In this document: positions 25,134-39,100 of the stretch, piece by piece | Position numbering within the stretch: the stretch's first letter is position 1 | Layout: each line of letters opens with the position of its first letter | From: Muricea muricata | Taxonomy: Eukaryota; Cnidaria; Anthozoa; Malacalcyonacea; Plexauridae | Direction of reading: 5' to 3' | Assembly: GCA_963855995.1 (NCBI GenBank) | Contig: OY979717.1 | Coordinates: forward strand, 52,583,140 to 52,647,139 | DNA: 64,000 nucleotides | Position numbers and translations under genes: made by a program | Notes under the pieces: generated by a model | Told to the model about the DNA's origin: nothing | Database searches by the model: none | Seen by the model: the letters and a program-made list of their open reading frames with translations, nothing else

Positions 25134-25991
25134 GGGGGTGATATCTGCAGCTTAGCGCAGTGTTTATACAGGTTTTCAAATTTTTATTGAAATTAGGTAG
25201 TGCGATCGATATATGATGTCAAAATGTATCAGTGCACATAAAATATACATAAGATCTGGTCAGATCTTGTTCGCCAACAAGTCATCGACAAGTTGCGTTG
25301 GCACTCGCTGCTCGTCGCATGTTAAAATAGTTTGGAAGTGTTCTTAAAAACTCGTTCATTAACAATTCACGAGGAAATCACAACAGTAGCAGAGGTTTTA
25401 TGTGTGATAAAGTTTCTTTAAATGCACCTAGACATAGTCATTACACTTTAGCTTTGATTTTTTTTGCCTGACGTTAATCTTGAAAAGAATACCTCGCGTT
25501 TCACATCTGACAAAGCACCTCTGATCGTGTTTGAAACAGTACTTTGAAAACATGCTGTCAACAACTTGCAGTAATAGAGTCATGGTATTGAACGGTACTC
25601 TTGCAACCATGTTATCAAACTTGTTATGATAAAACAGGTTTTTCATATATGTATGGTCTTTCAAAGCAACATTAATTGTTATATAAGTTGTTAACCGGTA
25701 GTTTTAAATTTGTTACAAAAATTTGGAACCAACAGAAGAGCATGCGAAGACAACTTGACAGTACTGGAATACATTTATAGCAATTTTTGTGGTGAAAATT
25801 CCAGCAAGCACGGAGTTTTGGCACACAAAGTACTGAAGCTAGCGTTTTAATTAGCGGAGCGGTTGAATGTTCATATTTTTGTGTTCTGCATGACCGATCC
25901 TTTCAAAATCAGCCTTAAAAACAACTGATTTGAAAAGAAATTAGTTGGACACACCTATATTGATGCCCCCCCCCCCCCAGTTAAAGCTCCT

Positions 25992-26140
25992 TTTACACGA
26001 CCAAATTTTCTTCGGCATATTTCATGTCTCAAACGTTTTTTGACCGTGAAAATTGGGAATTTTTGTCAAAAATTCTTAATTTGCACGGTCAAAAAACATT
26101 TGAAATATGAAATTTGTCAAAGAAAATTTGGTCATGCAAA
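25992..26140. mobile_element. Near-palindromic hairpin MITE, about 150 bp
   Basis: The two halves are inverted copies: ACCAAATTTTCTT...ATATTTCAT...CGTTTTTTGACCGTG against CACGGTCAAAAAACATTT...ATGAAAT...AAGAAAATTTGGT. The loop is only about 10 bp. Confidence 0.88.
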
Positions 26141-26920
26141 TGCAATTTATCAATGTTTATAGACCGTATAAGGAATCAATTTCTAAAGAAATGAATTATG
26201 ATAGTGATTTAAATTTGAATAGCATGACCAAATTGTCGGGCTGGCTTCGCTACTGTGCATGGCCATGTGTTAGCATAACGCAAAAAGATAACTCTCCCTG
26301 CATGTGAAGCCCTGTAAAGGAATGTAAATTTGAATCTTAAGGTTAATGTCTCTAGGACATCATGTAACTAAACGTCTTCAGTTTAAGGAAATTAACGGAA
26401 AATTAAAACGGTCGCTTGAAACTACGTAACTAGTGTACTCCTATACGCCTGGAAGGAAAACGGGGCCTGTAGTACCAACATAGCGGTGATACCAACATAG
26501 CGGTGATGAACTTTGGTATGGAATCTTAGAGTTTCTAAAACAATGAATAGTGTTCCAGTTTAATTGTTTACCGTATTAAACAGTTAAGAGGCGCTAAATG
26601 AATATTACTCTTGTATAGGCCTTTTCGATAATTACGTAATGAGTCATTTTTGCCTGGGAACTTCATGTCTGTTAAAAAGTCTATTAAAATCAGTTAATAA
26701 TTACGATGTAACAATTTCAAATGAAACTTATTTATAATTGCTATGTAGGATATAGAACGTAATTGTATATAATGGCAATATAAATATATAATCAATAAAT
26801 GTATTCGCAGCTAGTTTAAAACTGTCAATGCCCAGCGAGTTCCAGAAGGAATAATTGCATTCAAATCAATAAAAATCATGGTACAATAAAATTGGATGAG
26901 ACTCGCTACCATTCCCAGCT

Positions 26921-27060
26921 GGGTCGATAGCTCAATTGGTACTGTAGAGCGTCGGTCTAGAAACCCGAAGATGCGACTTCAAATCGCGCTCGAGACAAGG
27001 AATTTTTCGTTGTTCTAAGCAGCGTCAGACTAATTGGGAACTGTTATTGCAGTCAAGGGC
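26921..27060 (+). mobile_element. tRNA-derived SINE-like element
   Basis: 26921-26997 resembles a tRNA. It has an A-box-like D arm (TAGCTCAATTGGTACTGTAGAGC), an anticodon-arm-like middle (GTCGGTCTAGAAACCCGAAG) and a B-box-like TGCGACTTCAAATCGCG. The arms do not pair as in a functional tRNA, and the D loop is enlarged. A body of tRNA-unrelated sequence follows. The 3' end of the SINE is approximate. Confidence 0.6.
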
Positions 27061-27066
27061 AAATAT

Positions 27067-27170
27067 ACATGCATATACGGTAGTCGACCTTTATATACAT
27101 ATACGGTAGTCGACCTTTATTATACATCTATGATAGATCTTAATATACATATACGGTAGTCGACCTTTGA
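27067..27170. repeat. Minisatellite, about 25-bp unit, 4 copies
   Basis: Units of CATATACGGTAGTCGACCTTTA. The third copy is degenerate (CATCTATGATAGATCTTAAT). Confidence 0.85.
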
Positions 27171-27312
27171 ATAATGGTATTTAATTAAAAGTTTCAAAAA
27201 GACGTTCGATAACATAGACATAGTATGTTATTTCATATTCATAAAATATAATGTTCAATCCTAAAAGCGTGTGCGATTTTCTTGAATGAAGTCCCAATGC
27301 ATGTTTCTCAAC

Positions 27313-30300
27313 TCAAACATCGGTCATAAAAGCCTTTCTTTCAGTGTTCTTTTCTGAGATCTTTTTGGTATGGCGTTCAACTGGCATGGAGTTGATACGG
27401 TGGATTCGTTTGCCCCGAAATGAGTCAGGATCTCGAGACAGACATTCTGAAGATCGCGTGCGGTGTGCTTTGAGCCCCCACTGCTGAAATACACCACGCG
27501 TTATTTGCCATGCGCCCATAAACTTGTTCTCAGGCTCCTCGACCTTTGTGGTCCTTGGTTTTTCAGCTGTAGATTCTTCAGTTTGTTCACTGGTTGTTTC
27601 TGTGTTGTCTTGCGCGGTTGATTCAGCTGGCTGTGCTAGTGCTGAGCTGAATGTTTCTGACTCACTCAACTGTTCCAGTTCTGACCAATACCCCGAGCTA
27701 CGTGGTGAATACACGGAGTTTCGCGGGGAATTTGTCGAGTACTTCATTTGGTACAACGAACTCGGCCGTTTTCTTCTCTCAATAGCGGGTTGTCTCATTT
27801 GCCAGATATTTTCTTGAATAGAAAGATCAGGACACGATGGCCATGCTTTGGGATACTGTGTTTGTTGCTTCTGTGAATCCTGAGCAGGATCTGGTGAAGA
27901 CTTTGGGCTGTCTTCGTCTAATTCGTCAGTGGAACTACTCAGCGATCGCTGCTCTAGGGTACTGTCATGCAGAACTGACATGAAAGCTTCACTAGAAACA
28001 TCTAGAAAAAGAAGTGAACAGGGATCTTACTGTGAGCTTGTCAACAATCTCTAACCCTGCAAGCGAAACGATTTTCGTGTACAAGTTAGCATGAATAAAG
28101 AAACGTAAACATATCTTACAACTGGGTAAGGTTCTCTCAATTCAATTATTTTTAACCTCAATTTTGATGCGTACCGTGCATTGCGATAGTGACCGAGATA
28201 GCTGCGTTAGCTCGCTTATTGCGTGAAATATTCTATGAAATAAACAAGGGCTTCTGAAGCAAAGTGGTCAAAACACTTGCCTATAGTGTGATTCGAACCC
28301 AATCGCACTGTGAAAGGAGTAGATTAAAGCTTTGTCGAAAGTCGTGGACTTTCTCCATGTACTTTGGTTTCCTCTCACACGGCAAGTCACGTAAAACTTA
28401 TCTTTAGTTAAAATATATCTTGTTTCGCGCCTTCTCATATTATTTAATCCCATTCCAGAGACAATAATTAAGAAAGTTATAAAGGCCAGTGTTCGAACTT
28501 GATTGTTCTTTACCTGACGAGATGCTCCCTGTTCTTGTTCTATCATTCAGTATTTCCAATGATCGATATTTTCTTATCTTTTCTTCCATGTTGTAACCTA
28601 AAACAGTGAACCCAATCATTTTCTAAATAGACTTCAGTTTTATTAATACGATTCGAGATTAATGTTTCCCAGATTGCATCGCAATTCACCGGACGTAAGT
28701 ACATCAAAAGTCTACTGATATGACGATTGTGACCGCTTTTCCTTTTACATTACCTCAATGAGATCCATATAAAATCTGGAGTGTCAACAAGAACGAGAAT
28801 CGTACAAAACCTACCTTTGGAACTAGGATCATAGCTGTATAGTGTTCGCAAGTAGCTATCTGTTTGGAAAAAATTTAAAAAACACATGAAAATAGATCGG
28901 TAACTTAATAAAGAAGGCATTTTAGAAGAAAAATGTAAAAATGTTACGATGTTACTTTTACTGGAGATAAAAAAATCCATGTAGACCCATTTCGTTTCAT
29001 ACCTTTCCTGAATCTGCCAGTGAAGGCCCCGGCTGCATTATCAGAGAGAAGTCGTTGATAACGAGGTGTCTCACTATCAAGTAACTTTTCATTACTCAGT
29101 GTTCTTGCGCGTCCTCGGCGTAGTGGAATTTCTACAAGAATGGTCGAATTTTCAGATTAAGAACGACACTTCAAGTACAGCAATTTTTCGTCTCTGTTTA
29201 GCTTCGCGACAAAGGAAGGATCATCACAGCATCGTGCTCTAATGACCGTGTTCTAATGACCGTGGGCCTGTGCAACCTAACCCACCTTGCCAACTTCCTC
29301 TTTCATTGCTTTGGACTCAAGTCACTCAACTGTTTGCCAAATTTTTTAACTTTTGTGTTTTCATTCCTATCAAAATTTTCACAATAATAATCCGGACAAT
29401 GGGGAAAAGTAGGTGAGATCGAAAATTTCGTTTCTGCCCCTCTCCCTACCATTAATATACGCGTTGTTTGATCAGAGCTTAGCAAATAAACAACTACACA
29501 TTCCATAGCTGTGACATAAGACAACTATTTACGATGATTACAATTTACAATAGCCGTATCTCTCTCTTCACTTTGGACCTAATCCACAAATTTGTTCAAC
29601 GTGAGCTATGCTGTTGTGTGACGTATTTATGATCGCTTAAAAATATTCAAGTTTTCCATGTTGTGTCACATAGTAAAGGCTTACCTACGCCACAAGATTG
29701 TCGCTTAGGATTGTCATTCTGGTGCATGGGAATGAGTTGTCGAGCCGCAACACTGAAAAGTGACATTATGTGCGTGTTTACTCGATCACATACACCAGGC
29801 TAAGAATCGAGACTTGTCTTAGATACAGGTCCTATTAATATGGAATCAATTTGATCTTCAACATTCAGATCATAAATTCCGTAAACAAGATACAAGAAAC
29901 ACTAAATGCGACCTTGATTTTCTTAGATTTTGGTATTTAGTCGGATTGATTGCGATCTCAATGTGAGATTGATTTGAGCTCATGTTTGTGATTTTCATTT
30001 CTTTCCCATATGCTGCAAGAAATCGATAGGAAAAAAATTGTGAAAAACACTTGTATTCTCTGATTCATTTTTGTTCTTTTAAAAGGTTTTAAAACAAACT
30101 TTCGTATAGAAAGCTTTTCAAGAGGATACAGCTATTTCTTGCTCCCCCTCCACCCCCCCCCCCCTTCCACCCCCTTCCACCCCCTCCCCACGCCCAACCT
30201 TAATGAGGTTGCATTTGGCGATAAAGTCAGCAGCAGTAATAAAAACTTGCATATACTAACACAATGGCCAAGATGATGGACATAAATGGCCACATTTCAA

Positions 30301-33098
30301 TTTCTTACTATTTGAGGCTTGAGGCAGGAATGTAAGCAGAAGTAGGCTTTAGTTGAGTTTGAATTTGTTGATAACGCTTACTTCTATATGGAGAAGGATC
30401 CAGTCCAACCAGATCCAAGCCCAAATTGCAATGTGATAGAGGGGTTGACTCGTTTTATGAAGGGGAAATGAAGCATTTTAGTTACGTTGTTCAGAAAATC
30501 TTATTATGATTAATTCTGACCACAAAATCCAGCAGCGGAAATTTTTTCTCAACCGCGATGACGTCATTTCAAAGCTATGTAACATTGAGACTGTTTTTTC
30601 TAATGATGGCATGCGATACAGGTTCATAACATTTTTGTTAGAGGCCTGACTTTTACTCATGTATAACAATTCATAAACTTTATGTTTACTTGACACATAC
30701 AATTGAAACAATATTTTGGAACCACCATTTCCGTGCACGAAGTGTTTTATTGTATGCAAAATGAAGCAACGATCGATAAAACACATATTTGATCTTGCAA
30801 TTATTCAACAAATATAATATCCGGTATTTCTCCCTCCCTGGTTCTTAATCCTTTCAAAATCCTTTATATTGTTTTTTGAGCACGTTATTTGCATATCATA
30901 AGTCTTGATGAATCTAATCTATCCTGGAATAAAGGCATAAAAAGCTTCTTATGATCCAGATGGAATGAAGGAATGCTTTTATAACAAGCACGCAGCCTTT
31001 TTAATCCGTGTTTAGATGCACTCTTCACTCGAACATTGAAAAAATCATTCCAATCATTACATGGGGTTTGCAATTGATCATTAGATTTGGGGAGTTACAA
31101 GCCCACACTATTTCCATATACATGCAGTAAGCATTTTGGAATAATCCAGTAAAAATTATAATATTAGTTGTGCGTGCATGATAGTTTAATTTAACGATAT
31201 CCACGGAAGGCGATTACATATTAATCATAAAGAACCATGTCACGTGTTTTCGAAATGTCATCCCCAAGGCACAAATACTGGCAAGAATGGTCGATTAAGA
31301 ATCCTAAATGTCGAGGATATTTTTAGCGGGAACTGAATCCTTTTGGGGATAAAATGATGTGTTTATTTATAATATCCAAACGTTGATTTATTGTATAAAC
31401 TATTGGATTTTTTTGTTCCTAATCCAGGTTGTTTATATGTGTGTTGAAAAAAGAAATTTTAATTCTGTATATTTGTAGAGCTGCTGTGAGAGCACAAACG
31501 AATCAATTCCGAACAGATCTATGCATATAAAATTAATGAAGCCTTTCGAAATTAAGTCACTCTGAACTGGAGTGAAAATATATTGTTTACATTTTTGCAG
31601 TTTTATTTTACAGAAATTGACTTGCATCGTAAATTCAACGCTTTGTCTTTTAACTACCTTAGGAATCGACTGCTGAACATTGTAACCAGGAAATGTATGT
31701 AACCGGAACTACTTGGGATTGCCTCGCAACCAATATTGTGTTCATTCAATTACGATGCAGTAAGTAGCATTTAGCATTTAACAAAAAGGCAATACAAACC
31801 TATCTGCATGCCTTGAACTTTTTGATCGCCGTAAATCTAAAATAAGTATCTCCACTGACCACACATTTTACCGCACATTAATTGGTGCCACGTGTTATAG
31901 AAACATTTTTGAACCATCTTTTAGTTGTACACGTGTCTTCTTCTAGCGAATGATATTTACACTGCTTGTATGCGTTCACATTGGTGCTTTTAATTGTTAG
32001 CTTACCATATCGTATGATTTAGCTATACATATTATACATTCAACTAACATTGTGCATTTCAAGATAATCTGTCAATTGTCAAATCTGTCCTAAATACAGA
32101 TTAGGTTTTTAGGATTGCAGATGTACAATTACAATTTCCAGTAATGCATAGTCTTAAGAGGTCGAATATGCGTAGGCCATTTAAAAAAGTTTGCAGACGT
32201 TTACCGGATCTCCACCGCGATTGCATGTACTTGATTGAAATAAGCTCTCTATATTCTGAGCTTTTAAACAAGGGTTTTCCATGACGGTCTCTATACAGAA
32301 ACGACACATGCTCTGAGGGCGATTTTACTTACTTGCATTCACCTTAAATCCCGAAGTTATCTTGTAGAGAATAAAGTGATAATTGGCGACATAATTCAGT
32401 TGAGTTGCAGTTGAATCAATGTGAAGGCTAAGCACTATATATCATAGATGATTTTAGGTCTTCTAGACTTCTTCTCCCATATGCTCATCAACACACGGGT
32501 CACGATGCTGTCTATTCATTTTAATTTCTAAGTCATCATATAATGTTATAGATCGTAAAGAAAGTAATCCATGGTTAAGATTCTCGCGTATCACTTCAAT
32601 TAATGGTGTTACAGTCTTTCTGACGATCAATTCGCTCCTACTTTTCGATAATCAGAAATCTCTTCTGCAATTCTACGGTAATTGAACATGGGACAAAAGA
32701 ACAATGATGTCTAATTGAATAACATTATATTGGCGCCATCCACACATAGTCGTTGCTACATTTTCGGTTATGTAAAAAACTAAGCTTTAAAATAAGAAAA
32801 TATAAATACTTGGGAACTGTGTGTAGCCAGTATTCCGCTAAGAGGCTTCCACCGATACAGAAAAAGGGTAATAGCGAATATTGAATCAGTTTTCGGTGAA
32901 ATATTGCATGTATACGGAACGTATTGGAAAGTTCCAGGCTTATTCTATCAACTTACTTGCACAGACGGGGCATGGATTGTCTTTGAAAAGACAAGAGTAG
33001 CATCTGGGATGGCCACATGTATCAATCAATCGTCTTTTTGTAGTGTCGTCATATCGCTCGTTACATTCAGGGCAAATTATAAACTTCGGTGATTCCAT
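27313..33098 (-). CDS. RING-finger protein A (paralogue of the 36-39 kb gene)
   Basis: Five exons on the minus strand: 33098-32957, 29131-29003, 28859-28815, 28597-28514, 28001-27313. All introns are GT-AG, all junctions are phase 1, and the total is 1089 nt (362 aa). Residues 9-46 form a C3HC4 RING with every ligand present: C9, C12, C28, H30, C33, C36, C43, C46 (ICPECNERY ... DTCGHPRCYSC ... NPCPVC). After it come a basic segment (IPLRRGRARTLSNEKLL), the conserved block YLRTLYSYDPSSK, and a long Ser/Glu/Pro-rich tail with SPRSSGYWSELE. The tail looks disordered and phosphorylatable. By RING class it is a candidate E3 ubiquitin ligase, but I cannot name the family. ATG 33098 opens immediately before the RING, as in the paralogue. 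An alternative cassette exon may exist at 29685-29752. Confidence 0.78.
29685..29752 (-). other. Possible poison cassette exon of RING gene A
   Basis: Good splice signals bound a 68-nt segment (acceptor CACTTTTCAG, donor GTAAGCC). Spliced after exon 1 in phase 1, its frame ends in TAG exactly at its 3' edge, giving a RING-only product of about 70 aa or an NMD target. No counterpart was found in the paralogue. Confidence 0.35.
30143..30195. repeat. C-rich low-complexity tract
   Basis: Runs of C with CCCCCTTCCAC repeats. Confidence 0.85.
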
Positions 33099-36000
33099 GT
33101 TAAACCTCAAAGCATTTTTCATGTGCAAACTCCAAACGGATCCCCCGCGTCTTCTTCTCACCTTCTCACATCACGTGTAGACTCTATGGCTATATAATTG
33201 TGACTGCTCACAAATGAAGCACGTATTTCTTACAGATATACCGGTTAGTTTACATTACTCTTGAGAGTTCAAAGTTTGGCTCTTGTGTTTTGAAAGACGT
33301 GCGTGACGTCAGGGGCTTACATTGAATAAATAGCTCATCAGTAATATTTTGTTGCTTGAAATGCTTGCACAAATAATACTCTTTACATCCACTATTTTGT
33401 TACACTGTATATGTTAGTGCTTGTTCTATCGTACTTCCTTGCGTTTGTGAGATCCGTGGAGTGCTTTTACTAGTCCAGAGTGAGTGAGAGAGAGAGACAG
33501 AGAGAGAGTCTTAAGTAATTAAATTTCTGAAGAATTCATTTTATTCAAGAGTCCCAGCAATAATTACCCTCTGGGATTAACTTGTTTTGCTAATATGCAA
33601 AACAATTCAATTCCGCTGCACAAAATTTATCTTCCCTTATTCATTAATAAGTCTCAGGGATTTCGTATTTTCTTGTTGTCATGTTGACAATCACATATCA
33701 TGGTAGAATTAAATTTAAAGACTGATTTCTCGTTGAAGTCGATGCCTTTAATATTTCACCGCCTTGCAAACAAAGTGGTATTCTTGAAACCCCCCCCCCC
33801 CCTTTGTTTTCGAAGCCAAAATCTACAAAGAAGAGCTTTCGAAGATGCACGAATAACATTTTCACACACGTTTACAACTATTTTTCTTTTTATTGTTTTA
33901 TGTGCTGGCAGCATTGCAAGCTAGGATCTTTTCTAATTAGTTTGAGGCATCCCACGCCGTTGAGTAAGACACATAATTACTCCTTAGTTGGTCTACTGTC
34001 ACATTTTGCTATTGCTTTTTTAAGCTCTTCTTTGTTGCAAAGTTTCAAAGTGGTTACAGAAAATGGTTAAAAGAAAATGATTCTTAGGAACATATCTCAT
34101 CGTACGTATTCATGAATAGCCGCAAAAAATTCTCAATCATTCAGAATTGATAGGAATGATTTATTCCTTATTCCTATCCCTGTTTCGTTTATTACTATCA
34201 TTAGTCTCAGTTAAGTAAATTTTTCAATTTAGAGTAGTTCGTACTGCTATAATAATACGTTTTCCCTATCCAAAAGGTCACTCATATACCAGTAAAGCTG
34301 TCCTGAATTGCTCTGAGACAAACCAACCTTACTTGGATTTAATGGTCAATCCTGTGTCATTAATGTGCCGTTTTAAGTTCTAACCATGCATGGAGTCTAG
34401 TGCTCACTGAGAGTCACAGAGCGCTCATCAACGCTGCTGACCAATGATACTGTGGACAAATGCAATTCTCCAACTATGTTTTTTTATTTTGTTGTTCCCA
34501 GCCCACTTGGCGTGATGCATGGACTCAAATATTGTCGATATATGTACATTGGCAAAATAATATCTGTCGAGATCAGTGCAAGCCTGCCTGCAGTAATGTG
34601 AATAATGATTTTGGTATAATGATTTTGCAGTTTGGCAGAAGACAGCTCAGAATCGTGCACCTCTTATTTGCTCATTTCAGAACTAAAGTATTCACTCAAG
34701 GATTATGACTTATCCACGCACACATAATCACACTGAGTGTAAATGAAGCCAATTTTGCATACATATTTTTATAAAAAACAAGCATGCTAAATATATTTCT
34801 ATACATTTGATAACAAGGTGTTTTCAGTAAAGATTTAACTTCCGTAAGGACAGGAAAACCTGAAGTTATGAAATGCAAATCATGCTTAGTGCAAAGGGTT
34901 CCCACGGTATTTTATCCAAATTCATTAATCTTCGTGAAGCATGTGGTATTTGAAAGGTGGTGATATTATTGGTTTCCTAAGTCGTATCCTAACCGACCGG
35001 GTTTTTCACACCAGGATTAGCAATTTAGCATCAAACAGAGTCCTACATATCCTACATGTTTCATTCATCTTCCTGAGTGCCTCGAACTATTCTTTATACT
35101 CTGGTATTCGCAAGCAAAAGACATTTCCTGAGACTCTTCCTAAATTTGCACCCAGGAAACGAAAATTGTTATCAGAATTGTTAACATGTCCACTCTTACT
35201 TTAGGTGTATGTTCTGGGGAAAAAAATCATTTGTATTTTATTATTTCTATCAAGGACCAAAACATATTTAGTGTTCTCACTTTTGAGAAAATTTCTATAA
35301 ACTATTATACAATCTTGCCGTATAATTATGCATCAAAACCTACGCAAAGAAATTATGTTGCAACTTTTTAGTAAATCATCCTATTTTACCGGGTAAGAAC
35401 AACATAGTTAACGAACTAGCATAAAAAACATGTACATCGGTGCACTGCGCAATATATATATAACATATCATAAGTTATCGAAATGTTATGAAAAGACTAA
35501 GACATACATTTGCAGTGAGTATGAGCTATAAGCATATACATGTATTACAATGTTTTGCAATGGGATGAACTTCTCAATGATGCAGTAAGATGAACTTTGT
35601 CCACTCACGTGCATAAAGTTTTTGCACGTGGCTTTTTGATGAGTAGTGTTTTAAGCATAGCAGTTAAAAACAGTCGTCGACATATGTATTAATGCTAATT
35701 TTCAGGTTTTTAAGTTTGACAAATTTGTTTTTGTTTGGTTATACTTTATTCAAAACAAATTTAATTCATTTCAGGATTTGTCACTTTTAATCTCGAATGT
35801 CTAATGTTTCCATGACTACCATAATATTTTCCTTATGGGTCACGTCGTATTCTGTCATGTGCAATGCAACATGGAATCTTCGTGGAAAAACAAGCATTTG
35901 GCATGTTTTAATAGCGTGAGCGTCCAGATAGCACAAATTATATTTCAATCATGTCACTTCGTTTGTGTTCTCACTCGTCTGCTTTATTGATATATTTCAG

Positions 36001-36104
36001 CTTCGTTAAGGCGATCTCTCTTCTTATAGAGGTTTTTAGATTTTACTGCTCACCATCTTGATAAATTCGACCGTTTTAGCGTCGTTGTTTTTTTTTTGTT
36101 GTTC
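33099..36104. other. Intergenic region between the two RING paralogues
   Basis: Contains a GA-rich microsatellite (about 33483-33508) and a poly-C tract (about 33790-33802). It should include the promoter of RING gene A. No coding exon could be supported. Confidence 0.5.
33483..33508. repeat. (GA)n microsatellite
   Basis: GTGAGAGAGAGAGACAGAGAGAGAG. Confidence 0.85.
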
Positions 36105-39100
36105 TTAAATGGTTCTATTTTTCAGATTGTTTTTGCTGTTCACTTCAGGATCACTGTAGTATTCCACTTCCGACCAATATCCTGAACTACGGGGCGATAT
36201 TGCCTGCGAAATGTCACTACTGTCCTCGCTATCAAATGATTCCTCCCGTTTGTTTCCATGCTTTGCCTCGTATTTTTTAGGTGCACTGGGTAAGGTGCTA
36301 TTCAAAGTGTGTACGTTTGCTGATAATTTTCTGGCAAAGATAAGGTCTTGCAGAGAACTTCGTCTAGGATCATTGATCTTTCTCGATTTTGGACTTAAAT
36401 TTTGAACCTCGTTTGGAAGAGCTAGAAACGATAAAGAAAACAATATATGAATGATGAACATGCGTGGAATGGCTATATTCATTCATTGTGACCATTTCTA
36501 TCATTCATTGTGATTCACAGTCTTTTAGAAGGAATATGGCAATATGCGTATATTTTTGGCTAATCGAACCGAACCGAAATAACTGTAGCATTATTAATTA
36601 ATCCGTCGTAAAAGTTCTGATAACATGCTTAGTTTCTGAAATAATGAAGGACATGGAAGCACAGAGATTATTTATCCGCCATATTGGATATTCAAAAAAT
36701 CCATGACATAACAAGGAGGACAAAATTCTTTACTTCAAGAAGCAATTAGTAAAAATATAATATAAATATATAATAATAATAATAATATGAATTCTTCGTA
36801 CATGAATTGCAAAGTTTTCAACAAAATTTTATTAATCGAAAATAGGTTTTACACAGTCCGCCCAGCTTGTGACGTCACTAAAATAAACCTAATTATAAAA
36901 CAGGATGGCAGATAGTTTAATTTGTTTTCAATGTTACAGAGAGAAAGATTGCTACCAAACATTTAACAAAGGATATTACAATTACAGCAAAGGTTCTTAT
37001 TAATAAGCCGAAAAATAATGTTCTTTTAAAAAAATTCCGTAAGTGAAAATGTCGAGTCGTTTTTTTCTTACCCAATGCAGAATTTGAATGTCGGCCCAGT
37101 TTCATATCCTGAAGTTTCCTTGTCTGAAGATCAAGTGAGCCCCTTCGAATGTTTATGTAGTCTAAAAAATTCAATATTTTCAGCCACCGTACTATCTATT
37201 GATGCACGAAAAAGTAAAAACTTAGCTCAGCTAATGAATGCTTTCGTTTGTGACTTTCATGAAAAAAAGAACGTGATCTATATTACCTGTTGATTCTGGG
37301 TCGTATCTGTACAGAGTTCGGAGATATTTTTCTGAAAAGAGTACGGATTATGCATGGTGATATTTATTGGTCATAAAGTTGCTCACCATATGAACAAATT
37401 GTCTAACACGCTGTTTTGTTACAGTGTTGGGAGTTGTATGAAAGAGTTGGCGTGGGATTAACATATTGGGTTAGGTTGGGGTAGGGTGAAGATTATATGA
37501 GTGTATGGGATTAGGAGTGCGGTTATTTAGACTAGGTGTTTCTTTATTTTTCGATATGATTTTTGTCAATAAAAGTTTTGATATAGAAAAATACGATAGC
37601 GACAATAGATTTGTTTTAGAACGACGTTTCGAAGTCATCTTGACCTCATTACAAAAATTTTAAAAGTTTTTTTTGTTAATTGTAAAAGCTAGTAATAAAC
37701 GCTTGAGAATGAGGCCAAAATAACTTCAAAATGTCGTTCCAAAATAATTCATCACTATCTTATTTGTCTAGATTTTTACCTTTAGAAAACAGTTCTTGAG
37801 TTGAGCCATGATTTGATTTATTTCCATCCTGGCTACCATCTGTACTTAACAATGAATCCCGACTGCTTACCCAACTCTGACGTCTACCAAGAATAGCTGG
37901 AACGTGAAGGAAATACAAGTTTTAATGATCCTATATGATTTAGTGTTCTTTTATCTGCACTACAGATATCTACAGCCTAATTAGTTCGATGTTTTGATCA
38001 TGTCTAAAATACATCGTGCACAAGTTTCCAAATTATTGATTTGTTTTGATTCAAGGCCACGGAGCGTATAATTAATTTGGAGCGAGGGGCGAAGGTCGAG
38101 TTTCGGATACGCAATCCATCTAGTGCTTTTCGGGTAGGGTGGTCTCTGGAAAATTTTGATTTAGCCTACGACCTAGTGGCGGCGTAGAAATCTTCATCTG
38201 CGATGAAAAGGGAGAGACTGAAGTCCCTCGCACAGTTCCACCCTCTTCGCGATCCCATGTAATTTATTTTATATCTGAAAAGGGGGGGGGGGGGGGGAAG
38301 AGGCATTTTTTTCCATTAAGAGCTAGTAAGAGAAGCAGTAAGGGAACTGTCCAGTTGAACGCATTCGCCTTTGAAATTTTCGTTACTTGGGGAAGGTACT
38401 CTCGATGTATCACATACCGAAATCTTGCTATAATTCTAATAGAAGCCATCCTTGCAGTATTTTTGACTAGTCTACGGAACGCTAAGGAATGCTAAGAAAG
38501 GGCACGGAAGGACAGCGAAGCTAGGAACCGATACGGAGGCTTAAGTAGTCTAAGAATATTTAGGCTACTTATTATATTCTTATAGCTGGCATTCGATTCA
38601 AGAGGGTGCCTCGATATCAATTGCAATTATTAATGTGAAAACTCCGTGCCAAACCTCCAAATCAAAAGTGAAGTCGTATTTTTTATTGTCTGGTGCTAAA
38701 TATGTGCCAGTACGCATGTATTGATGTTATGTTGTTTATGAAAATCTTCAAGGTATCAACAGGCACAAGCTGATTATTGACTTCTGTCTTCCTGTGACGT
38801 CCAATACGTTGTTTGACGACGTCAAAACTGACGCTGAGACTCAAAGCTCAGTGGAACAATTGCAATTAGAATAATTAACATAATTATTTGATACTTCATG
38901 ATCTATACCCAAGCTGTAGCTATGTAATTTCCGTCATTTCGCCCGCATCTCCACCAGCGATTAATTGCTTGCATGTACTTTATTAATTCAAATTTTTTAA
39001 CTGATTTATGATTATATGGCTTGACGAACACACGCGAGCAAAAGAACACGAAAATACTGTTCAGCCATGGTAATATAGCAAACGCAATAATAGCATCACA

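Larger units (their letters stand above)
25134..27312. other. Convergent intergenic region, no gene
   Basis: Separates the 3' ends of WDSUB1 (+) and RING gene A (-). It contains a poly-C tract (about 25968), the hairpin MITE at 25992, the SINE-like element at 26921 and a minisatellite at 27067. No coding sequence was found. Confidence 0.5.

Noticed and set aside
26921-26997. Functional tRNA gene
   Set aside because: The D loop is enlarged and the acceptor and anticodon arms pair poorly. A tRNA-derived SINE fits better.
32101-32307. Reverse ORF in RING gene A intron 1 as an extra exon
   Set aside because: It could be joined in phase 1 after exon 1, but it ends in a stop and would remove all conserved downstream exons. 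The paralogue's similar DNA at 38.9 kb is not open in the needed phase.
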